Source of the DNA: Tubulanus polymorphus
Taxonomy: Eukaryota > Nemertea > Palaeonemertea > Tubulaniformes > Tubulanidae
DNA length: 64,000 nt
Direction: 5' to 3'
Assembly (NCBI RefSeq): GCF_964204645.1
Contig: NC_134028.1
Location: forward strand, 6,737,001 to 6,801,000
This document shows, in pieces, positions 25,601 to 34,843 of this stretch (positions are counted from its first letter, which is position 1; every line of letters starts with the position of its first letter). The notes below the pieces were generated by a model. That model did no database searches. It saw nothing but the letters and a program-made list of their open reading frames with translations, and was not told the DNA's origin. Position numbers and translations under genes: made by a program.

Positions 25601-28600
25601 TTAAGAATAGTATTGTATTTGAGGATGTGTAGCAGCAATGATGATATCTCATCTTCTATGATGTTTGTGGACGAGTTAAAAGTAAAGGCTGGGATTTTAG
25701 GAAAGAGTATTTAAAATTTATCTTGTCTTCATTAATGCATGTACACCCGAATAATGTTATTTAAGGTGAAACATTGTGAAGTCGGCATAGTAGATGATAC
25801 ACAATATGAGCCGGCAGAATCGTTCACCGTTAAACTAATCGAACCCCGAGGACCTGATGAACAGCCAAATGCGAAACTAGGGGTCAATGTCATGGCAACC
25901 GTTACGATTACGAATGATGAAGATGGTATTTGAACGATTTTTAGTTGATTTCTATTTTACATGTGCAAAACAAATTCGATAATGTCATCGTCCCAGGCTT
26001 GGATTCAAAGCTTCCTAATGCCACCAGTTGTAAAGCTTTTAGAAAATAAGCGCACCTAATCAGATTTCCTGTTATATATTGCTTTGTTATAGAAATCTTT
26101 GCATAGACAGGCAATTTCTGATGATATGATTGTAGCTGTACCCCGGCAGTCTTGTCATATCAGGTGTGAATCCTTGCAAAGGAGGATAGTATTTATGGGA
26201 GTCATTTTCATTTGATGCATTTGATCACGATTTTTCAGCTCCGAGAATAAGTTTTGCCAAGTCCGTGTACACAATTCAAGAGCCTTCGTCGACCGATATA
26301 AGAGCCAGCGTAGATATTCTCATCAAAAGAAATGGAGATCTGAGTAAACTGTCGTCAGTAAGATGCAGTACACGTGATGGTTCAGCAGTTTCAGGGATTG
26401 ATTACCAACCAAGGAGCCTTATTTTGAAATTTGAACCAGGTACATTTTACACGCATACTTATGTACATATGTATATCTACAGTACTGTATCGGGACCACT
26501 GTCCCCTGGGCCCAGTTTCACGAAGTATAAAAACGGTTAAGTTTGAATTGTTGTCCTCATCGAAGATATGAAGTAACCAATAGCAATTGCACCAAAAATT
26601 TGAGTTAAACTTGTTTGTGAAACTGGGCCCTGGACAATTGCCCCACATTTTTTCTTGAATTTTAACAATTTAGCTTAAGTAATGCATACCACCAAAAATC
26701 TAACAATTCATTCTAATGAATTAGGCAAAGCTTTCTAGTGCTGAATAGTGATATTTAGATATACAATACATGTTTGACTAATTACAAGTTCTCTTTATTT
26801 TGATGTTCTTCAGGTGTATCATCGGTAGCTTTTCCTGTGCAAATATTACACAATCCAAAAGTCGAGTGGCACGAAACATTTATGGTCGCGTTCGGGCCGG
26901 AAAAACCGGCAAATGCGATTTTAGGAGATATCGCCATGGCGACGGTGACGATTATCGACCAAGACGTATCGGCCAGTCTGATACTACCAGCTCCACCTGT
27001 TGTAAGTTTCCTGCGATACAGCAGTCAAATCTACCGGAATTCTTTTTCTAAGTTTACTAAGGACCTGTGTGTATCTGAACTGTATCGGAAATAATGTAAA
27101 CTGTATTGTTGCAATGGTAATAGGTTGTTTCATTGATCGATTATGAAGATGTTGAATCAGCTCTTGATAAGCAGCCTTCGCCGACATATCCGCTTATTTG
27201 TGTTTCGGTAAGTTCAAAATGCATAAACCTATGAATCTGTCTAAATGTCAAGGACCATATTCTTCAGGTCAGAAATAGGTTTAAGTCCTCGAGTTGAAAA
27301 ATATAGTTCATTACGACAAAGGAATAGGAACTGATTCCTGGATGCAGTTTGCAGATTAACACTTAACTTGGGGATAAGAATAAGAGGAATAGTTTCAATT
27401 CTTAGCACGGCATTCTTATTGAAATTATCTTGATCTTAACTATTATACATTAGAATGATATTGTTTTGTTTAGGTACAACGTTCATTAATAGCAACACCA
27501 AAAGGATGATTGTTGACAAATGGTCAGGACAGTCATGTACATATTAACATTAAGATACACTGATATAGTAAAAAATGCTGAGAGAACATAAGAAAATAAG
27601 AGTAGATAAAATGACAAAACTGTTGAAAATAATTGAGATTGAAAAAAAAACGAGTAAAGAAAAGAAAAGAAATATTGATAACTGAATGGTCTTCTGGATA
27701 TCATTACTACAATGAAATTGTATTAATTTCAGCCATGCGATTCTCGATATCCAAATTTTGACACGACGAAACGACTTTGCGAACAATCCGGCGTCAACCA
27801 ATCATTGATCAAGTATGAATGGGAGGTAGCGTTACCGTTAGATACGAACGGATTACATTTACCGTTTCAATTAGTCCTGGCCGACACCGTTTTCACGAGC
27901 GTTGATCGTTCGGTTCTGGATAGTATATATTTTCGCGGCGGCTTCAGCGTGCGATGCGTCGCTCGGCCGACATCCGGCGACGGCTCGTTCGGAGTCCCGA
28001 TAAAAAGCCGTCCGGTCGTCGTCAGTCGCGAAAACGGCATCTGCCAGTCGGCGATCGTTTCCGGGCACCGATACGGCCTTCAAGGTCATTCGTTCGTCGC
28101 TACGATGAAATACGTGGAGCCGAACGACGCGATTCATCCGAACAGGATACATATCAAAATCGAGATTCCTCACCAAGACGGCATGATTCCGCTTATATCG
28201 ACGTTTCCGATTCATAATCTGCGATTGTTGCTGTCAGATTCGATCTATCAACGCCAGCATACGTGTTCGAATTTCGTTGACGTCGGAGGAGAATTTCGTG
28301 GAGACGGATTTATCGACATCGACCGGACGAATGCCGAGGACGCGACAAAACGCGGCATTTTATTCGACGAAAACATTCGAGAGGAAAAGTCGCTGAAACT
28401 TTACCGGAAACTGGATTTGAAATCGTGCACGTGGGCGTTCGAGGCTTGGTATCACATGACCGATTTGATCGACATGTGCGGAGGCTCGGTCTTGTCGGAT
28501 TTTCAAATGCGGAAACGCGGCAAAACATTTCTACGCCTTCGCGTGCCTCTATACGCGTCTTACATCTACGCGTCAGCGCCCTCTAGCTGGGCGTCTTTGG

Positions 28601-31600
28601 AGCATCGTACGACGATGGAGTTTTCGTTTTTCTATGATACGGTTCTGTGGCGTTCGGGACTAGAAGCCGATGGTCGACTCGGCGGACGACTGCAGGTTCT
28701 GCGAGTTGCTACGAATCCAGATGGAAACCTCATGATTGAATTCAGTACAGAGACTAGATTCAGAGGTCGGTAAATATCAACAGGTCCTGCCTTATCCTGG
28801 GCTGTACTACTTACCATTTGAATGTTGTGGGGGGGCAGACAAACCCGAAAAAAGGGCAGCTACCTAGTCAAAAATCGATATACCGATTCTTCTGATTAAC
28901 CTAACAAAAACTGGTAAGGCCTATTATAGTCCACTACAATTACATAAGTGATTCTACATAAGATTTCTATTGGATATAACAATGATATTAGCAAAAAGAT
29001 ATTTGCACTTTTCCAAAATTTCTAGGGGGCAACTGCCCAGCCCCTTGCCCCGGTTATGTACGGCTTGTACCAAATGAAATGGATGAAATGGGCTTCACTA
29101 CAAAGAAGTAGACACCATTTCTGAAAAGATGCCTTCCTAAGATATCATATTATCTAAATCAATAACTTCGAGATTTCTTCAATAATTCAAAATCATTTCG
29201 AAATAGTATAGCATCTTCGAAACAACTTCTATATTGTGTTTCTGAACTTATTCTCCATTTGTTTCAGGGCAGTTTGTTTTGAATCATCACACATTCCCCG
29301 GTTATAAAAGTCGAGTGAATCCGCCGCCTAATTTACCGGTGACTTTCGATTTGGCTTTAGTTTGGAGTCAGCCGACGTATGCTGGACCCGATCAATTATG
29401 GAGGGCAACGAGTTCGTACAGTTTGAAGGTATTCGCCGCAAGACGATTTAAAAAGATTTGATTTCGGCATCGATTCATACTTCGTTTCTGTTTCTTATAC
29501 AGGATTATTCGGGTGTTTACGAGATCCAATTGATACCGTGTTTAGTGTTACCTCAACAGCATTACACAACCGTAGATAGCGTTGATAGTCAGTGCGTCGC
29601 CAAACAACCTCAAAAGTAAGTCTTTATAGCATCTCAGAGAAATTAGCCTATCCCCTAGGAAACGATGTTCAGCACAGCCCGACTATGCCGAACAGTAGCA
29701 AATACACAAGCTGTGTGCCTCTTGCGATTGGCCACTACATGATTGACAGCGACGTGCATTGTCTGATAAAAATGAACTGCGTGCGTCCACCATTCAGTCC
29801 GATACTCCAAGTTTGCACATAATTCTAAATATCGACCATATAGTTTAGGATTCTAGGACAATTGCACTAGTCACTAATAAGTGGACTAAGTTTCCTTTGA
29901 TTTGGTAAGTGGATTATAATTACTTGAGGATGGATTTTGAAGGTTCTGATCTGCTAAAGTAACACTAAAACTAATTCAGATAAATTCATTGATATATGTA
30001 TTTAGGTGGTGTTAATCCAGATTTAAAAGCATTTACTTTGGGCGGGGGGGGGGGGGGAATTGTTCTAATAGGGTCTAGTTTAGTATAGATTAAGCGTTTG
30101 TTTCCAAAAGATCATCTGGTGTTCGGATTAATTTAGCACTGCAGGTTGTTTCGGCACCCATTTATGAAGCATTTTTATAGCATTTTGTAGGCTATCGATA
30201 GTGACAACAAACTATCATATGAATTATGTCAAAAATGTTTATTTTCATTCAGATTTACAGTGCCAATATCCTATCAACAAACTTTACAACCAGTTCCTCT
30301 AGTCTATTCACTGAACACACTGTTCCAAGTGCTCAACAGTGAAAGGTTTTTTCTGCAAGATCCGAGGACCCTGAAAGGAATTGGCTTGGAAGAGTTAGAC
30401 TACAGGGGCCAGTTTTCACCAGGTTAGTACAATATATTCATCCTTGGTATAGTTGAGGCAATGGATTGACAGTTTTTTGGTCCATTTTCTTTGATTTGCA
30501 TAGAAGCATTTGCAACTCGTGACGAGCTACAATTTTGCAATTGATTTGATTACAGAATATGCCAAATACAATATGAAAATACCATAGAAATATGACGCAA
30601 TAAATCTATGAAAATACTTAGTGATTCGGCTGTTGAACACCAACCGCCCTCCCTCCCCCGTCACAAGCTACAAATTTTCCAATACACTGGTTACAAAGTA
30701 TGCCTGTGAACCAATACAATGTTTACGATTACGATTACGATTTATTTACACTCCAACCATTTCCATGGTATATGGAGGAAAACTATTACACATGTATATA
30801 CAAATATTTACAAAACAACACTGAAGTGATTAAAATTTAGAGAATGAAAACGTAACAAAATATATATACATCAACTATTTACAATACTATATATACTATT
30901 GGAGGGATCTATATACATCTAAGCCGGTCTTAATGAATTTAGCTAAGTTGACCGTTGGGTTTTTCAGAATATCAAGGGTATTAAAGGTATTCAAATTCAA
31001 AAAGTTTTTGCGTTGTTTGTTAAGTAAGGTACAGTCAAACAGAAAATGGGATTCTTTGGTCCATTTTCTTTGATTTGCATAGAAGCATTTGCAACTCGTG
31101 ACTTTCTCTAATTGAAAAGCTACAGATCATTACTGTGAAGTCTCTCTGCATCTTCTGTAATATATCTCAACTTGATAATTTTCAGGCGAAACAGTGTACG
31201 GCCGCGTACTATGGGATCCGCAGCAAGATCTGAATTCTGCCTATAGATTGACTATAGAAAAAGTTTTTCTATGCACCGGTGGGTAGCGGAATATCGATTC
31301 AGAACTTATCAATGTTTGCTCTCAATAAAAGATGTATGTGCTGGTATTTCAATTTTAGGTCGGGAAGGCTACACTCCGATTTATGACCCAACCGGTGAAA
31401 TGTTTGGTCAGGGGGCACAATACGGCTGCATTCAACCAACATCCAAACTCAGACATCGCTTTCTTATCTTGGTAATTACTAATAGTCATAATTTATAAGT
31501 TTAGATACCTTATATGGGGATAATTGATCCAAGCTATTTTTGAGTAATGCATTCAGAGACACAGCAACCCAGGGGAATAGACAAAACTAGCAACAAGGCA

Positions 31601-32622
31601 GCCGTATATATGGAACAAATATGTTTCCCCGGCCAATAGTACAAAATTTGTTTTAGAATGAAAGTCATTCAAAGTTTTTTCATTTTTTTTGTTGTAGGAT
31701 AGAGGAAGCCCGCACGTCATCGACGAGGTGTTTAACAATGTTCCGTTTAAGGCTAAATTCGGAGGAAATGTTGAAAAGTTACGATCCATTGAAGCGGTTC
31801 CAGGGATGGATGGATTTGTATTCAGTATTGATCCGTTATATAAAGTAATTATCGGTCATTGTTGAATATTTTAACAGAACGATTTCTAAGAATTTATTTT
31901 TTTCCGTGGTCCAAATCAATACAGATCAAAGTTATTCATCCATGTACATTCATTCATCTTAAAAAAGAAACACTAAGAAACTATATTTTACATGCTAAGA
32001 AACATTTTATCTGGTTTTCATCCCCGAATTCATTTTTTGTGGCAAAATTTAGATTACCGGTACATTTAGTTAGATTTCATCGAGACCATCTTATACATCT
32101 TAATTACCAGAATTTACTGTTTACTAAATGCAGGCAAGTTCGGGACAGCGATGGCATCTTCAAGTCATCTATCTTATCACTTCTGCTGATAAACTCACGC
32201 GATACAAACGAGATACCGCCATCATACCAACAACGGAGATTAAAAACTCAACGAGACTGAAAAGTCGCGAGTCGACTGAAATTTTGGAAGAGATCGATTC
32301 GTCAATTCCGTATATTACTAGCAGCCCGAACCGTAAAGGGACAAATATGAAAGTATTGAATCTCAGACAATCTCAAAATAAACACCGCGATGAAAAAAAT
32401 CGCGAAACGTTTTCGTCAACAATCGTTATACCTCAACGGATTTTATTACCGTTAGCAATTTGTGCTTGTTTGATATTGTTGATTTTAGCGGTTTGCACCG
32501 CCGTGATTTTTGTCGCGCGAAATAGGACTAATTCTGATCGTCGACGAACTTTGCCGGTTGTCGGAACAGCAGCAGCAGCAGATGATGATGAACCGGTAGA
32601 AGATGGAAATCCGTTGTCATGA
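4086..32622 (+). CDS. FRAS1/FREM: FRAS1/FREM-family extracellular matrix protein (43 exons seen, 5' incomplete)
   Basis: Family members anchor epithelium to basement membrane. Exons: 4086-4172, 4452-4665, 5700-6211, 6633-6758, 7105-7357, 7620-7883, 10978-11190, 11626-11815, 12243-12405, 12932-13061, 13377-13576, 13992-14145, 14241-14320, 14548-14731, 15053-15232, 17241-17360, 17554-17733, 18255-18379, 18550-18690, 18780-19025, 19399-19491, 19867-20017, 20102-20325, 20711-20803, 21028-21193, 21284-21364, 21871-22037, 22146-22269, 22812-23023, 23328-23475, 25126-25331, 25766-25925, 26239-26439, 26814-27001, 27124-27207, 27733-28765, 29268-29428, 29503-29615, 30253-30422, 31186-31278, 31359-31471, 31698-31844, 32134-32622. 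Phases agree at every junction and the total is 8,379 nt (2,792 codons plus TGA). The donor at 28765 (GTCGGT) is weak. Order: VWC, CSPG x about 11, Calx-beta x5, C-terminal region, TM, tail. The N-terminus is missing. Confidence 0.92.
4836..5212. mobile_element. MITE with TAGC(T/C)GC-TTCACACTAG inverted ends (copy 1)
   Basis: The left end reads TAGCTGCGTTCACACTAG; the right end reads CTAGTGTGAATGCGGCTA, its near-perfect inverse. The interior is rich in CGAATC/GCGCCGAA words and encodes nothing recognisable. It lies in FREM intron 2. A related element in the opposite orientation is at about 10236-10572. Confidence 0.75.
5700..20325 (+). CDS. FRAS1/FREM: FREM CSPG repeat block
   Basis: Exons from 5700 to 20325 (with the end of exon 2) encode about 11 CSPG/NG2 repeats of roughly 100-120 residues, close to the 12 usual in FRAS1/FREM proteins. 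Each shows the pattern D-x-D-S with hydrophobics, then P-x-x-G-x-L, then F-T-Q-x-D-I and Y-x-H-x-G/P, then D-x-F-x-F. Examples are ATDIDSDDEAL, ATDVDSEPMNL, TEPPRYGKLNI and SYEHDGSETTSDLFKF. Repeats mostly span two exons with a phase 1 intron inside and a phase 0 or 1 intron between. The start of exon 20102 was chosen because FTQ then joins ADVNQKFVRY; an alternative AG lies upstream. Confidence 0.88.
7475..7620. repeat. Short dispersed repeat, copy 1 (FREM intron 5)
   Basis: Shares CCCTTTCAG, CAGTGCGGTGTATAAATCGGT and a later TCGxATCGCG-like word with the segment at 22319-22450 in another FREM intron. No ends were defined. Confidence 0.5.
8550..9500 (-). CDS. Intact GPCR nested antisense in a FREM intron
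   Basis: A 316-residue single-exon rhodopsin-class receptor lying wholly inside the intron between FREM exons ending at 7883 and starting at 10978, on the opposite strand. The start MNSTQIQIGRTY begins with a glycosylation sequon. TM1 contains GNSATFLIML. TM3 has the QISCKIYEF cysteine and ends in LERVAVVLFP (DRY variant). Loop 2 has GCFYHSV. TM6 contains FTLP, and TM7 ends CNYVANFYIYLLLG. It is a close paralogue of the two frameshifted receptors at 41120 and 51401, sharing long stretches such as NSSWLIVAI and FPFxSRLICTPxFARI. The bases around the ATG also resemble theirs. Ligand unknown; FMRFamide-receptor-like peptide GPCRs are the closest general type I can suggest. Confidence 0.9.
   Translation of the reverse strand: MNSTQIQIGRTYISYIALMSLANRSGIYRTVSQVFLPIVFLLGAFGNSATFLIMLSRRFRTLSYANYLIVLSICDSMYCINYTLMPVLQFGLLRLNIGPVFLMKSQISCKIYEFFMALAFANSSWLIVAITLERVAVVLFPFSSRLICTPKFARITTLIITAVNTLVINLTPALSIHFTDERFGCFYHSVDQITFFAIIVIHVVVVPLSLILTSNSVIIVQLFRGTKIVSSDQKTTKSKRTTIMLVTVSLAFAIFTLPTAITALLPIPPDQTDFLYDIFVQFQMCNYVANFYIYLLLGREIREYFCMKIRCRNSVK
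9517..9640. repeat. Degenerate minisatellite upstream of the nested GPCR
   Basis: About six imperfect units of roughly 19-22 bases built on GTGTACTGACTGTCTGAGA. They lie within 20-150 bases 5' of the minus-strand GPCR start, hence in its likely promoter or 5' UTR. Confidence 0.65.
10236..10572. mobile_element. MITE with TTCACACTAG-type inverted ends (copy 2)
   Basis: Begins near AAGCCGCGATCTCACTAGATTCGG and ends CCTAGTGTGAACGCAGCTATA. Internal words match copy 1 at 4836-5212 in reverse orientation (for example GCGCCGAATCGCATTC). It lies in the same FREM intron as the nested GPCR. Confidence 0.7.
11839..12164. mobile_element. Small element with TGGTTCCCACAG inverted ends
   Basis: The left end is TGGTTCCCACAG and the right end CTGTGGGAACCA, a perfect 12-bp inverted pair 326 bases apart. 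The interior is AT-rich with GGGAAAT/TGGGAAxxTT repeats. No coding capacity. It lies in FREM intron 8, just after the donor at 11815. Confidence 0.65.
13685..13917. mobile_element. MITE, GTGGCCAC family, copy 1
   Basis: Begins CAGCGTGGCCACTGACCTGG and ends AAAGTAGCCATCCTG. It is flanked by a 5-bp direct repeat TTTAA (13680-13684 and 13918-13922). The interior is rich in CAGGGAAT-type words. It is the same family as 24767-25026. Confidence 0.75.
15400..15720 (+). repeat. Minisatellite array, forward arm
   Basis: About 14 degenerate copies of a roughly 20-base unit with core AACGTGAAGGATAA. The inverse orientation occurs in the right arm of the foldback element. Confidence 0.85.
16170..16734. 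mobile_element. piggyBac-like MITE nested in the foldback element
   Basis: The left end CACGTTCGCTGCCG and right end GGCAGTGAACGTG form inverted repeats with one or two mismatches. The right flank is TTAA (16735-16738) and the left flank TCAA (16166-16169), consistent with a TTAA target duplication with one mutated base, the hallmark of piggyBac elements. The subterminal words ATGACGAGTTATATCGTCAT and TGACGAGTTATCTCGTCA are near-palindromic. The short open frame inside (16202-16414) shows no transposase motif. Confidence 0.75.
16880..17050 (-). repeat. 154-bp-family repeat, minus orientation
   Basis: On the minus strand this gives the same words as the array at 45552-45914: CACCAAGGGG/GGTGACC-type box, GACATGTTCTATGATTG, TTGTAGTTC, GTACCTAGGCATATTTTG (all inverted). 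Its flank CCACTTCCCAAGGGGCGTAG with CCCTGGACCCCTAGTT is also the inverse of 33785-33840. Confidence 0.75.
20102..27001 (+). CDS. FRAS1/FREM: FREM Calx-beta block (five domains)
   Basis: The second half of exon 20102-20325 and the exons up to 27001 encode five Calx-beta domains, the number typical of FRAS1 and FREM2. Each has xFxExxGxxxIPVxRxG, then a cysteine-containing strand before T-R/T-V, then DF or DYxP and a final acidic I-x-D-D-x-xE-xxExF segment. Examples are INDDLVFEGRERFYVEL, IIDDSIYEDSERFELEL and VDDTQYEPAESFTVKL. Domains 2-5 are each split over two or three exons. Calx-beta folds bind calcium in some families. Domain 4 carries RGD at 25203-25211. Confidence 0.88.
22319..22450. repeat. 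Short dispersed repeat, copy 2 (FREM intron 28)
   Basis: Matches 7475-7620 (CCCTTTCAG, ACAGTGCGATGTATAAATCGGT, then a GCATCGCGGTA word). Confidence 0.5.
22541..22752. repeat. Near-perfect 212-bp palindrome (foldback), PLE-like ends
   Basis: Arms 22541-22643 and 22650-22752 are inverted copies around a 6-base loop (GAAGGA). Each arm carries AATTCCTGAAGATGACTATT-type sequence followed by GTCGAAACGTTGAATAAAC and ends GGGATTCTCTCCTC. Each arm reads outward into a hammerhead-like core (see findings). It lies in FREM intron 28. A single arm is present at 921-1047. Confidence 0.9.
23700..24088 (+). repeat. Probable LINE 3' end fragment
   Basis: An AT-rich stretch ending AATAAAGTATTGAATTGAATTG, typical of the 3' tails of some non-LTR retrotransposons. 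The preceding region is interrupted by stops and I cannot assign a reverse-transcriptase clade. It lies in FREM intron 30, the long gap 23476-25125. Confidence 0.4.
24767..25026. mobile_element. MITE, GTGGCCAC family, copy 2
   Basis: Begins CAGGGTGGCCACTTACTTGG and ends GAAAGTGGCTACTCTG. It is flanked by a 5-bp duplication GAATG (24762-24766, 25027-25031). The interior repeats GGGAAxTT words. Confidence 0.8.
27124..31844 (+). CDS. FRAS1/FREM: FREM C-terminal ectodomain
   Basis: Exons 27124-27207, 27733-28765 (the longest, 1,033 nt), 29268-29428, 29503-29615, 30253-30422, 31186-31278, 31359-31471 and 31698-31844. This is the conserved region between the Calx-beta domains and the membrane in FRAS1/FREM2, rich in paired cysteines (PLICVSPCDSRYP, LKSCTWAFEAWY) with the WRATSSYSLK and VYGRVLWDPQQDL segments. 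Local GC is high in the big exon, consistent with strong coding constraint. The last three exons (31186 onward) lie in duplicated unit A. Confidence 0.88.
30476..31054. repeat. Collapsed third copy of the segmental duplication (scar) in FREM intron 39
   Basis: Bases 30476-30523 repeat the first ~48 bases of the duplication unit (TTGGTCCATTTTCTTTGATT and onward to AACTCGTGAC, as at 31055). Bases 30524-31054 repeat the last ~530 bases (GAGCTACAATTTTGC... to AAAATGGGATTC, as at 42234-42798). The middle of the unit, with four FREM exons and two GPCRs, is missing. The segment includes a truncated LINE 3' end with a short GATTAC repeat near 30730. Confidence 0.85.
32134..32622 (+). CDS. FRAS1/FREM: FREM last exon: membrane anchor and cytoplasmic tail
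   Basis: Encodes the final ectodomain segment, a basic and Ser/Thr-rich juxtamembrane stretch, one hydrophobic helix (LPLAICACLILLILAVCTAV), a stop-transfer ARNR, then a short tail with SDRRR, an acidic DDDEPVED run and a C-terminus of NPLS. Type I topology is inferred. The tail does not end in a canonical PDZ-binding motif. A nearly identical copy is at 43881-44369. Confidence 0.9.
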   Translation, partial: ASSGQRWHLQVIYLITSADKLTRYKRDTAIIPTTEIKNSTRLKSRESTEILEEIDSSIPYITSSPNRKGTNMKVLNLRQSQNKHRDEKNRETFSSTIVIPQRILLPLAICACLILLILAVCTAVIFVARNRTNSDRRRTLPVVGTAAAADDDEPVEDGNPLS

Positions 32623-32894
32623 CAATGGTGAAAAACCCGCTTTTCGAGATAAAGTTACGTTGGAAACTATGGAATTTTATGAATGATTTATGATGTCAGT
32701 GAATTAGATTTTTTTAGGTACTGAATGGGTATGTATTTATCTCCGCTTGAACTTGATACCGACCTTGGAGTAATCAGTCTCCAAGTTGACCAACTGTAGT
32801 AAACCACTCAATTTGTTCATTTGATACCTTCTATTTCGCCGACAATCAACTCCTTGGTCAACTTGTTGAAATAATTACAGTTCCAGCACTACCG

Positions 32895-32900
32895 AATAAA
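32895..32900 (+). promoter_or_regulatory. Candidate poly(A) signal of FREM
   Basis: AATAAA about 270 bases after the FREM stop. The surrounding 56 bases are deleted in unit B. Confidence 0.4.
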
Positions 32901-33487
32901 CCAGCTATATATGTAAAGTTGTAATGTTTTATCAGTTATCCAAATTCATTTATCAGTTGACCAAATGAATGCCTGTATAAGATTTTGCGGTATGAGTGTG
33001 TAATTGATTTAGCCCCCAAAATCTGATTGCTCTATTGCTTTACGGGTGGTTTCAAACCATATGAGAACAATTTGTCTGGTTGTAACAAAAGATGTAACGT
33101 CGTTAAGCAATTAATATATTTTTTGCAAAGCTTCAAATTTGTTTCTTCATAAAACGAGATGTTTGGTATGTTATTTGTGTATGTCTATGTTTATGTGCTG
33201 CCAGTTTCGCTGTGACGATTAAAATTGTCATTTTATTGTAGAGAATGTTTATGTATAAAGTATTGCATGTACAAACGGTCAGTATTATTAAAGAATTATT
33301 ATCAGGGAATTGATTTGATTATCTTTCGTTTTTCCTATACGCTCTGGGAGTCATGTTTGCGCACTTCTCGACTTACGCATGCTGTTGGTTTTGGAGTAAA
33401 AGCGTCTGTCTTCATTAGGTGATGAATGATTGGCGGAAAAGCCAACCATTTTACAAGATAAATTTATCGGGTTTTTTTGGTTAAACG

Positions 33488-33780
33488 CAGGCACATTCGG
33501 GATAGCGATGTCATCTTCACGTCGTCTATCAGATCAGTTCAGCCGATAAACCCACGCGATACGAACGATATATCGCCATCAGTTCTAACGATAAATCGAT
33601 CAAAATAACAACATAACAACAGAGATTTTAAAAAAAATCAACTACACTGAAAAGTGGCAAGTCACCTGAAATTTTGAACAGATTTCTTAATCGAATTCTA
33701 TTACCGTTAGCACTTCTTTGATATTGTTGATTTTGGTGGTTTGCCCCGAAGCGATTTTTGTTTTATTTTTTCAAACACTA
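33488..33780 (+). pseudogene. Decayed duplicate of the FREM last exon
   Basis: The sequence tracks the last FREM exon with many changes: GGGATAGCGATGTCATCTTC against GGGACAGCGATGGCATCTTC at 32143, then GATACGAACGATATAxCGCC, then a TM-like remnant TTACCGTTAGCACTTCTTTG and GGTGGTTTGCCCCGAAGCGA against the TM coding part. It contains frameshifts and stops. It is older than the A/B duplication because it is also present in unit B (about 45190-45480). Confidence 0.7.
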
Positions 33781-34084
33781 CACTGTAACTAGGGGTCCAG
33801 GGACACCATGCCCACTTGGGAAGTGGTTTCAAATGCTCAAAAAGTATTTCCGTAAGTTAACGGCTAAAAGCCGTAATTTGACGTTGCAGCAGTGTTTCCG
33901 GAAATAAATCCGTATATACTGATTCACCGTTTAAGAACGGCATGGATGGTCAACGGATTGAGAACCGTATTTCCGTCAATATACCGTACACTTTATGGGC
34001 CAGACCAGAAACTGATCCGTTTATAACGGTAGAGATCCGTAAATAGACGTTTGTAAAACCGCTCCCAAACGGTGTAAAATCCTC

Positions 34085-34200
34085 AAATACTTGACCTGTA
34101 GAGAGTTCGTCCTTCCAGGGTTCGAACCGATATACTACTCCAGTTGCTGAAACCTGGCTCGCGTGACGGTGCTTGCCAACTACCACTGAACATGTATGCA
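34085..34200 (-). repeat. tRNA-derived SINE-like remnant
   Basis: On the minus strand there is an A-box-like GTGGTAGTTGGCAAGCACC and a clear B-box GGTTCGAACCC about 60 bases later. Absent from unit B at the equivalent point. Confidence 0.5.
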
Positions 34201-34843
34201 GCAAGGGCAATCTCGTCTCAATCAAATCAGATACGAAAACATAAAAAAATGTAATATAATGGAAATATATTTTCCAGGTGTTTCTACCCATTGAATTATA
34301 TACATAAGATCACATTTCTCAATTGCACAATATCTTAATATTTGCACTCATTACTTGTCTCAAAAGATATGGTAAAAAAATCCATCAATATTTGGCTGAG
34401 GAAAATATCATTTGATTACTATCCACGACTTTAATTATAGGTACATAATTATTTGATAGAGAAAAAAATGGCTCTTAACAAATTATTCTTTAAAACTATT
34501 ATACATGGGATAAAATAAAGTAAAGCTTTGGCTACTTTGGTTTGAAACTTAGCACTAAAAAAAATCCAGCTTAAAGCATAATCAGCACCGACTGTCCATC
34601 TGTACTGTTTGATTCAACAACATCAAATTCATTTTTCAAAATGTAATTATTCAGAAACACTATATTTGATCAAAATGAAGCAGATTACTTTCCTTAATAC
34701 ATGTACACTGTATCAAGTTTTATGGTCTCATGTATGCCTTGAAAAATTAAGCAGATAACATAGAAAATATTCAAAGTATTTTAAGTACAACTCAATATAG
34801 ATGCTAGATTGGGTAAATAACTTTTTACATAATGGCAAAATAC

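Noticed and set aside
27486-27801. Minus-strand hydrophobic frames in a FREM intron
   Set aside because: Runs of F/S/L come from T-rich intron sequence on the complementary strand; no conserved pattern.
30040-30058. Long G run as a G-quadruplex or regulatory element
   Set aside because: A simple homopolymer inside an intron, with no further structure to support a role.
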